Assembly (NCBI GenBank): GCA_025353085.1
Contig: JANXRI010000395.1
Location: forward strand, 1 to 5,221
From: Betaproteobacteria bacterium
GTDB taxonomy: Bacteria; Pseudomonadota; Gammaproteobacteria; Burkholderiales; SG8-41
Reading direction: 5' to 3'
Length of the DNA: 5,221 bases
Shown: piece after piece, positions 1-4,054 of the stretch
Layout of the letters: the number at the start of each line of letters is the position of its first letter
Position numbering within the stretch: the stretch's first letter is position 1
Notes under the pieces: model-generated
Told to the model about the DNA's origin: nothing
The model's input: only the letters and a program-made list of their open reading frames with translations
Database searches by the model: none
Made by a program: the position numbers and the translations under genes

Positions 1-62
1 AGCAGGCTATAGCCGATTTGGCCGGCGGCGCCGGTCACGGCGACGCGAACAGGGCGTTTCAT
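1..62 (-). CDS. mdh: Malate dehydrogenase, N-terminal fragment (partial)
   Basis: Partial gene: only the first 20 codons lie in the window, reading leftward off the edge from an ATG at 62-60. The peptide begins MKRPVRVAVTGAAGQIGYSL. This is the first beta strand and glycine-rich NAD-binding loop (GAAGQIG, residues 11-17) of the NAD-dependent malate dehydrogenase type found in betaproteobacteria, xanthomonads and relatives; the E. coli form reads GAAGGIG. The enzyme interconverts malate and oxaloacetate in the cytoplasm, and so supplies the substrate of the citrate synthase encoded at the right end of the window. A modest Shine-Dalgarno-like GGGAG lies at 77-73 on the minus strand, about 10 bases before the ATG. 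The gene is divergent from sdhC. The family call is firm because the loop is distinctive, but activity cannot be judged from 20 residues. Confidence 0.88.
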   Translation of the reverse strand, partial: MKRPVRVAVTGAAGQIGYSL

Positions 63-131
63 ATTGAGGCTGCTCCCGGGAACGGTGTTGGTCAGACGAT
101 GTGCGCCATGGAAGAGAACATAAACAATGGC

Positions 132-140
132 TTATCCACA
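132..140 (+). promoter_or_regulatory. Perfect DnaA-box 9-mer
   Basis: The 9-mer TTATCCACA is identical to the strong R1-type DnaA box of E. coli oriC (consensus TTATNCACA). It abuts the -10 hexamer of the predicted mdh promoter (141-146, read on the minus strand) and would overlap the mdh transcription start near 134. A bound protein here would be placed to block initiation. It is a single copy; I found no second box and no AT-rich unwinding element, so it is not an origin. DnaA binding is inferred from the motif alone. Confidence 0.45.
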
Positions 141-170
141 AGTATAGCACCGGGGCGCCGAGTGCGTCGA
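141..170 (-). promoter_or_regulatory. Predicted mdh promoter (extended -10)
   Basis: On the minus strand, TATACT (146-141) matches the sigma-70 -10 consensus at five of six bases. It is preceded by TGC (149-147), giving the extended -10 form TGnTATACT. A weak -35 candidate, TCGACG (170-165), lies 18 bases upstream and matches TTGACA at four of six positions. The predicted start near 134 would give mdh a leader of about 70 bases. Confidence 0.55.
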
Positions 171-352
171 TGCCCTCGCTATCGCCGCTGGAACGCGTGA
201 CTATTTTGCAGCGTGATTGTCCGTGCGCAACTTCTTTCTGCCGGTTTTGGCCGCAGTGGAATGAGCTCGGCATGCAACCGTGCCTGTCGACGCGCGGGCT
301 CGGCGATGATGCATAACGCTGCCAAGATTGGCGCGCACTGTTCGTTTCGGCG

Positions 353-364
353 ACGCCGCGGCGT
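353..364. repeat. 12-bp perfect palindrome upstream of the sdhC promoter
   Basis: ACGCCGCGGCGT is a perfect 12-base inverted repeat with no spacer. It lies about 40-52 bases upstream of the predicted sdhC transcription start, a usual position for an activator site or operator. It could bind a dimeric regulator, but in GC-rich DNA a palindrome of this length also occurs by chance. Confidence 0.35.
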
Positions 365-389
365 GCGTCTTTTGCGATGCACCAATAAC

Positions 390-398
390 TGCTAAAAT
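390..398 (+). promoter_or_regulatory. Predicted sdhC operon promoter (extended -10)
   Basis: TGCTAAAAT combines the TGn extension (390-392) with the -10 hexamer TAAAAT (393-398, five of six matches to TATAAT). No good -35 lies at the standard distance; the best is TTGCGA at 372-377, with a short 15-base spacer. An extended -10 can work without a strong -35. The predicted start near 405 leaves an unusually long sdhC leader of about 108 bases, room enough for regulation at the RNA level. It would drive sdhC through sdhE. Confidence 0.55.
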
Positions 399-431
399 TA
401 ATTTTCCGCAGTCCTTCGTTGCATCGTCATC

Positions 432-449
432 GTTTATTCGTTGTTAATT
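432..449 (+). repeat. ArcA-box-like direct repeats in the sdhC leader
   Basis: GTTTATT (432-438) and GTTAATT (443-449) are direct repeats set 11 bases apart, one helical turn. That is the layout bound by OmpR-family response regulators such as ArcA, which represses sdh in E. coli. A second repeat, TTCGTTG, occurs at 415-421 and 437-443, 22 bases (two turns) apart. ArcA itself is generally absent from betaproteobacteria, so the cognate protein, if any, is unknown. Confidence 0.3.
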
Positions 450-512
450 CCCGCCGAGCGACATTCGTAGCGGCTGCTTGAAGACAAAATTCCAAACCGA
501 TCAGAACACCCC

Positions 513-884
513 ATGGCCAACCGCCCCAAATATCTCAATCTATTCCAAATTCGCATGCCAGTGCCGGCGGTAGTCTCGATCATGCACCGTGTGAGCGGCG
601 CTGCCTTGTTTTTGGCATTGCCCGCGCTGTTGGCGTGGTGGCAGTGCAGCCTCACGTCGACGGACACGTTCGCGGCCTCTGAAGAATTCGTCACGCTGCC
701 GCTAGTGAAAATTGGCATTGTCGTTTTCGCATGGGCTTACCTGCATCATTTGTGTGCCGGCGTGCGTCACCTTGCGTCGGATATTGATCTCGGCACGGAG
801 TTGCCATCCGCGCGATTTTCGAGCTGGCTCGTGCTCGCGGTGAGCATCGCGTTGACCATGTTGATCGCGGTGCGCATATGGTAA
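513..884 (+). CDS. sdhC: Succinate dehydrogenase cytochrome b556 subunit
   Basis: This is the large membrane anchor of complex II in the inner membrane: it holds the SdhAB dimer, helps bind heme b and forms part of the quinone site. It has 123 residues, normal for the family. Three membrane segments are visible at about 27-43, 62-83 and 103-123. The family motif SIMHRVSG carries S22 and R26, which align with the E. coli quinone-site residues S27 and R31. The second signature HHLCAGVRHLASD (78-90) contains H79, aligned with the E. coli heme ligand H84. The start MANRPKYLNL fits the family N-terminus (RP, then a tyrosine- or leucine-rich stretch), but the ATG has no clear Shine-Dalgarno sequence, suggesting weak or leader-dependent translation. 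The gene is first in the operon, and its stop overlaps the start of sdhD. Confidence 0.95.
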   Translation: MANRPKYLNLFQIRMPVPAVVSIMHRVSGAALFLALPALLAWWQCSLTSTDTFAASEEFVTLPLVKIGIVVFAWAYLHHLCAGVRHLASDIDLGTELPSARFSSWLVLAVSIALTMLIAVRIW

Positions 885-1225
885 ATCGCGAAGTTACCGG
901 CGCGCACTACGGTCTGCGCGATTGGCTCGCGCAACGCCTGACGGCGGTCGTGATGCTGGTGTACACACTTTTGGCGATTGGTTTGCTGATCGCGACACCG
1001 ACGCTCGACTATGACGCGTGGCGGGAGTTGTTTACGCCGCAATGGATGAAGCTTGCGACGCTGCTGTTTCTGCTGAGCGTGTTTTTGCATGCATGGGTTG
1101 GCATGCGAAATATTTTCATGGATTACGTCGGACACGGTGGACTGCGGCTCGCGCTGTATGCGCTGGTGATTGCAGCACTCATCGTATACGCCGCGTGGTC
1201 GGCACAGATTTTGTGGAGCATATAA
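878..1225 (+). CDS. sdhD: Succinate dehydrogenase membrane anchor subunit SdhD
   Basis: This is the small membrane anchor of complex II, pairing with SdhC to bind heme b and quinone. It has 115 residues, like E. coli SdhD, with three membrane segments at about 18-40, 57-76 and 90-113. The motif HAWVGMRNIFMDYV begins with H71, which aligns with the second axial heme ligand of the E. coli enzyme. D82 and Y83 match the E. coli quinone-site pair at the same numbers. The N-terminal stretch GLRDWLAQRLTAV corresponds to the conserved HDFILVRATAI region. The start codon lies inside the last codons of sdhC (7-base overlap), so the two anchors are probably translationally coupled and made in equal amounts. 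No strong ribosome site of its own is seen. Confidence 0.95.
   Translation: MVNREVTGAHYGLRDWLAQRLTAVVMLVYTLLAIGLLIATPTLDYDAWRELFTPQWMKLATLLFLLSVFLHAWVGMRNIFMDYVGHGGLRLALYALVIAALIVYAAWSAQILWSI
1215..1218 (+). promoter_or_regulatory. Ribosome binding site that sets the sdhA start
   Basis: GGAG lies 11 bases before the ATG at 1230, at the end of sdhD. The sdhA frame stays open upstream to another ATG at 1170, but using it would add 20 residues unlike any SdhA N-terminus and overlap sdhD by 56 bases. The downstream ATG is therefore preferred. Confidence 0.6.
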
Positions 1226-1229
1226 GTAC

Positions 1230-2990
1230 ATGGCGATTGCGAAAAGACAGTTTGATGCAGTAGTCGTGGGTGCCGGCGGCTCTGGCCTGCGTGCGGCGCT
1301 GCATCTGGCTGAGGCCGATCTCAAAGTAGCGGTGTTGTCAAAAGTCTTCCCGACGCGCTCGTATACGGTCGCGGCACAGGGCGGCGTCGCCGCCTCGCTC
1401 GGTAACGACGGCGAAGACAACTGGCACTGGCATATGTTTGATACGGTCAAGGGATCGGATTACCTCGGCGACCAGGACGCGATCGAATTCATGTGCCGCA
1501 AGGCGAACGAAGCGGTCTACGAACTTGAACATTTCGGCATGCCGTTCGACCGCACGCCCGACGGCCGGATTTATCAGCGGCCTTTCGGCGGCCAGACGCG
1601 CAATTATGGCGAAGGCCCGGTCAAGCGCTCGTGCGCCGCGGCCGACCGCACCGGACATGCGATGCTGCACACCTTGTATCAACGCAATGTGCGCGCGCGT
1701 ACCCAGTTCTTCGTTGAGTGGATGGCGCTTGACCTGATTCGCAATCAGGACGGTGAAGTGCTGGGCGTGGTCGCCATGGAAATGGAAACCAGCGAAGTGA
1801 TGATATTTCAGGCCAAAGCGACCTTGCTCGCAACCGGCGGCGCGGGTCGCATTTATTCGGCGAGCACAAACGCATACATCAATACCGGCGACGGACTGGG
1901 GATGGCGGCGCGCGCCGGCGTCCCGCTCGAAGACATGGAATTTTGGCAATTTCATCCGACTGGCGTTGCAGGTGCAGGCGTGCTCATCACTGAAGGCGTG
2001 CGCGGGGAAGGCGGCTTCCTGCTCAATAAGGACGGCGAGCGTTTTATGGAACGCTATGCGCCGACCGTCAAAGATCTTGCATCGCGCGATGTGGTTTCGC
2101 GTGCCATGGCCACTGAAATCAAGGAAGGCCGCGGCGCCGGTAAAGACGGCGAATACATATTGCTGAAGCTCGACCACCTTGGCGCTGAGGTAATCGATAA
2201 GCGTCTGCCCGGCATTCGCGAGATCGCGATGAAATTTGCCAACGTCGATTGTACCAAGAACCCGATACCCGTAGTGCCGACCTGCCATTACCAGATGGGC
2301 GGGGTTCCCACCAACATCCACGGTCAGGTCTATGCGCCGGATGGCGCCGATGAAAATATCGTGCGCGGCCTGTACGCGGCGGGCGAATGCTCATGTGTGT
2401 CCGTGCACGGCGCCAACCGCCTGGGCACTAACTCACTGCTCGACTTGCTCGTCTTCGGCAAGTCGGCGGCGGAGCAGGTCATACGCGACATCGCGGTCGA
2501 CCAAGCCTTCAAGGATTTACCGAATGATGCTGCCGACCGCCCATTGGCGCGGCTGGCGCGGCTCTATAGCGCAACGTCCGGCGAAAGCGTGGCCGAAGTC
2601 GGCGCTGAAATGCGTCGCACGATGCAGTTGCACTGCGGTGTGTTCCGCTTTCCGGACAGTCTAGCCGAGGGTGTGCGAAAAATGCTCGCTGTCGTCGAGC
2701 GCGTGAAGCACACCTTTATCAAGGACAAAAGCAAGGTTTTCAACACCGCACGACTCGAAGCGCTTGAACTCGACAATCTCGTTGAGACCGCCGTGTCGAC
2801 CATGATTTCGGCGGAGGCGCGCAAAGAGAGCCGCGGCGCGCATGACCGTAGCGATCACCCCAACCGCGACGACATCAACTGGATGCAGCACACGTTTTGG
2901 TTCAAAGAGGGTGATCGGCTCCAATACAAGCCGGTCAAATTGAAACCTTTGACGGTCGAATCGTTCCAGCCGAAACCGCGCGTTTATTAG
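1230..2990 (+). CDS. sdhA: Succinate dehydrogenase flavoprotein subunit (H45Y variant)
   Basis: This is the catalytic subunit of complex II. It oxidises succinate to fumarate on the cytoplasmic face and passes electrons from FAD to SdhB. It has 586 residues, close to E. coli SdhA (588). The Rossmann motif GAGGSG is at 14-19. Dicarboxylate-site residues are present: H242 (HPTG), T254 and E255 (TEG..RGEGG), H353 (TCHY) and R397 (GANRLG). The proton-shuttle arginine is R286, and the FAD-contacting GEC motif is at 385-387. The oddity is the covalent flavin motif: the family reads RSHTV.AQGG, but here it is RSYTVAAQGG. Tyrosine 45 (TAT, 1362-1364) replaces the histidine that forms the 8-alpha-N3-histidyl-FAD bond. 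The rest of the gene is intact with no frameshift, so it does not look like a decaying copy. In engineered E. coli fumarate reductase and yeast Sdh1, replacing this histidine leaves FAD bound non-covalently and abolishes or strongly lowers succinate oxidation while keeping fumarate reduction. Either a real variant or a single-base error is possible. Confidence 0.96.
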   Translation: MAIAKRQFDAVVVGAGGSGLRAALHLAEADLKVAVLSKVFPTRSYTVAAQGGVAASLGNDGEDNWHWHMFDTVKGSDYLGDQDAIEFMCRKANEAVYELEHFGMPFDRTPDGRIYQRPFGGQTRNYGEGPVKRSCAAADRTGHAMLHTLYQRNVRARTQFFVEWMALDLIRNQDGEVLGVVAMEMETSEVMIFQAKATLLATGGAGRIYSASTNAYINTGDGLGMAARAGVPLEDMEFWQFHPTGVAGAGVLITEGVRGEGGFLLNKDGERFMERYAPTVKDLASRDVVSRAMATEIKEGRGAGKDGEYILLKLDHLGAEVIDKRLPGIREIAMKFANVDCTKNPIPVVPTCHYQMGGVPTNIHGQVYAPDGADENIVRGLYAAGECSCVSVHGANRLGTNSLLDLLVFGKSAAEQVIRDIAVDQAFKDLPNDAADRPLARLARLYSATSGESVAEVGAEMRRTMQLHCGVFRFPDSLAEGVRKMLAVVERVKHTFIKDKSKVFNTARLEALELDNLVETAVSTMISAEARKESRGAHDRSDHPNRDDINWMQHTFWFKEGDRLQYKPVKLKPLTVESFQPKPRVY

Positions 2991-3006
2991 TGACTTGAGC
3001 CTTACC

Positions 3007-3010
3007 AGGA
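3007..3010 (+). promoter_or_regulatory. Ribosome binding site of sdhB
   Basis: AGGA sits 6 bases before the sdhB ATG at 3017, in the 26-base gap after the sdhA stop. It is among the clearest ribosome sites in the operon. Confidence 0.6.
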
Positions 3011-3016
3011 CAACTG

Positions 3017-3712
3017 ATGAAATTTTCGATCTATCGCTATAACCCGGACGTCGATGCGAAGCCGCGCATGCAGGACTACGACATCACGCTGGAGCCAACC
3101 GATCGCATGCTGCTCGATGCGTTGATCCGGATTAAGGAGACAGACGACACACTGGCGCTGCGTCGCTCGTGCCGCGAAGGCGTCTGCGGGTCTGATGCGA
3201 TGAACATCAACGGCAAGAACGGCCTTGCATGCATTTCAAAACTCGCGGATTTAAAGGAGCCGGTCATGATCCGGCCGCTACCCGGATTGCCGGTCATACG
3301 CGACTTGATCGTCGACATGTCGCAATTCTTCAAGCAATATCATTCGATCAAACCGTATTTGCAGAATGACACGCCGGCGCCCGAGAAAGAGCGTTTGCAG
3401 TCGCCTGCGGACCGCGATGAATTGAACGGTTTGTACGAATGCATCTTGTGCGCGTGCTGCTCCACGGCGTGTCCGTCGTTCTGGTGGAACCCCGATAAAT
3501 TCGTCGGCCCGGCGGGTTTGCTGCAGGCATACCGCTTCATCGCCGACACGCGCGATCAGGCGATCAACGAGCGCCTCGATAATCTCGAAGATCCCTATCG
3601 GCTGTTCCGTTGCCATTCGATCATGAATTGCGTCGACGTCTGTCCGAAGGGACTCAATCCCACGCGCGCGATCGGCAAAATTAAAGATCTGATGGTCAAA
3701 CGCGCCGTTTAA
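3017..3712 (+). CDS. sdhB: Succinate dehydrogenase iron-sulfur subunit
   Basis: This subunit carries electrons from SdhA flavin to quinone through three Fe-S clusters. It has 231 residues, slightly shorter than E. coli SdhB (238). The N-terminal ferredoxin domain binds [2Fe-2S] through C52, C57, D60 and C72 (SCREGVCGSD...LAC); the aspartate ligand also occurs in E. coli. The C-terminal helical domain has the motif CILCACCSTACP. From it C142, C145 and C148, with C209, bind [4Fe-4S], while C152, C199 and C205 bind [3Fe-4S]. Quinone-site residues P153, W157 and H200 align with P160, W164 and H207 of E. coli. All ligands are intact, so electron transfer beyond the flavin should be normal even if SdhA is altered. 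The sdhE start follows 7 bases after the stop. Confidence 0.97.
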   Translation: MKFSIYRYNPDVDAKPRMQDYDITLEPTDRMLLDALIRIKETDDTLALRRSCREGVCGSDAMNINGKNGLACISKLADLKEPVMIRPLPGLPVIRDLIVDMSQFFKQYHSIKPYLQNDTPAPEKERLQSPADRDELNGLYECILCACCSTACPSFWWNPDKFVGPAGLLQAYRFIADTRDQAINERLDNLEDPYRLFRCHSIMNCVDVCPKGLNPTRAIGKIKDLMVKRAV

Positions 3713-3719
3713 CTTTTTG

Positions 3720-3971
3720 ATGGAACCCGCGACCACGCACGGCGAGCTGGGCAAGCTCAGATGGCATTGCCGGCGCGGCTTGCTCGAACTCGATCTCGTG
3801 CTGGAGCAGTTCAACAACCGCCATCTCGAAGTGCTTGATGCCGGCCAACTTGCGTTGTTCAAAGAATTGCTCGCGTTTGGTGACAACGATTTGCTCGATC
3901 TCGTAATGGGGCGTACCGCGCCCGCCGATGAGCGGTACGGCGCGCTCCTGAAAATGCTACGCACGCCCTGA
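3720..3971 (+). CDS. sdhE: FAD assembly factor SdhE (YgfY/DUF339 family)
   Basis: This small cytoplasmic protein (83 residues from the ATG) binds SdhA and promotes covalent attachment of FAD; in eukaryotes the homologue is Sdh5/SDHAF2. The hallmark RGxxE motif is present as R19-G20-L-L-E23 within RWHCRRGLLELD, followed by the usual acidic helical C-terminal half (ELLAFGDNDLLDLVMG). Length and motif fit the family. A TTG at 3717 lies in frame directly before the ATG and could serve as the start, adding one residue; ATG 3720 is preferred. There is no clear Shine-Dalgarno sequence, and the 7-base gap after sdhB suggests coupling by reinitiation. Its presence is notable because the partner SdhA encoded here lacks the histidine that SdhE normally helps to flavinylate. 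Confidence 0.93.
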   Translation: MEPATTHGELGKLRWHCRRGLLELDLVLEQFNNRHLEVLDAGQLALFKELLAFGDNDLLDLVMGRTAPADERYGALLKMLRTP

Positions 3972-4006
3972 AACGGGGCATCGGTTACGGTCGCAAGCGC
4001 ACCCTA

Positions 4007-4041
4007 TTGACGTATAATTATTTCCTGTAAGTTGACGAATA
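4007..4041 (+). repeat. Direct repeat around the gltA promoter
   Basis: TTGACGTATA (4007-4016) and TTGACGAATA (4032-4041) match at nine of ten bases and are 25 bases apart. The first overlaps the -10 box of gltA; the second would lie in its leader. It could be a regulator site straddling the start of transcription, or chance. Confidence 0.25.
4013..4018 (+). promoter_or_regulatory. Predicted gltA promoter -10 box
   Basis: TATAAT is a perfect sigma-70 -10 hexamer in the 83-base gap between sdhE and gltA. The -35 region is poor: TCGCAA at 3991-3996 matches three of six bases with a 16-base spacer. I see no strong hairpin with a T-run before it, so gltA may be transcribed both from here and by read-through from the sdh operon. 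The predicted start near 4025 gives a leader of about 30 bases. Confidence 0.55.
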
Positions 4042-4044
4042 CGC

Positions 4045-4048
4045 GGAG
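4045..4048 (+). promoter_or_regulatory. Ribosome binding site of gltA
   Basis: GGAG lies 6 bases before the ATG at 4055, an ideal spacing that fixes the gltA start. Confidence 0.65.
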
Positions 4049-4054
4049 AATTTC

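Larger units (their letters stand above)
63..512. other. Divergent mdh/sdhC intergenic control region
   Basis: These 450 bases separate the mdh start from the sdhC start. Several open frames cross it on both strands, but their translations are arginine- and cysteine-rich, resemble no family I know and lack good ribosome sites, so I call no gene here. What can be supported is regulatory: an mdh-facing promoter (141-170), a DnaA-type 9-mer (132-140), a 12-bp palindrome (353-364), an sdhC-facing extended -10 (390-398) and AT-rich direct repeats (432-449). I see nothing specific between about 171 and 350. A GntR-family regulator gene sits between mdh and sdhC in some betaproteobacteria as I recall them; none is present here. 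Confidence 0.7.

Noticed and set aside
63..512. Short open frames on both strands between mdh and sdhC
   Set aside because: Their translations are arginine- and cysteine-rich with no recognisable motif, overlap one another on opposite strands and lack ribosome sites. They fit chance frames in GC-rich DNA.
1170..1229. Upstream ATG that would extend SdhA by 20 residues
   Set aside because: The extension overlaps sdhD, resembles no SdhA N-terminus and lacks a ribosome site, whereas ATG 1230 has GGAG upstream and gives the family's normal start MAIAKRQFDAVVVGAG.
1338..2321. Long minus-strand open frame (327 codons) within sdhA
   Set aside because: It is a shadow of the sdhA reading frame: no known family match by eye, histidine- and alanine-rich composition typical of antisense frames, and the plus strand encodes an unmistakable SdhA.
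3194..3196. Aspartate (D60) instead of cysteine as fourth ligand of the SdhB [2Fe-2S] cluster
   Set aside because: E. coli SdhB also has aspartate (D63) at this position, so it is a normal feature of proteobacterial SdhB.
513..3712. Possibility that the operon encodes a fumarate reductase (frd) rather than succinate dehydrogenase, given the missing flavin histidine
   Set aside because: The order C-D-A-B, two distinct three-helix anchors with E. coli SdhC/SdhD-type heme ligands (H79 and H71), and linkage to sdhE, gltA and mdh all identify an SDH-type complex II. The physiological direction is a separate question.
3965..3979. Possible terminator hairpin after sdhE (GCCC/GGGC)
   Set aside because: The stem is only 4 bp, overlaps the sdhE stop codon and has no following T-run, so it is too weak to call a terminator.
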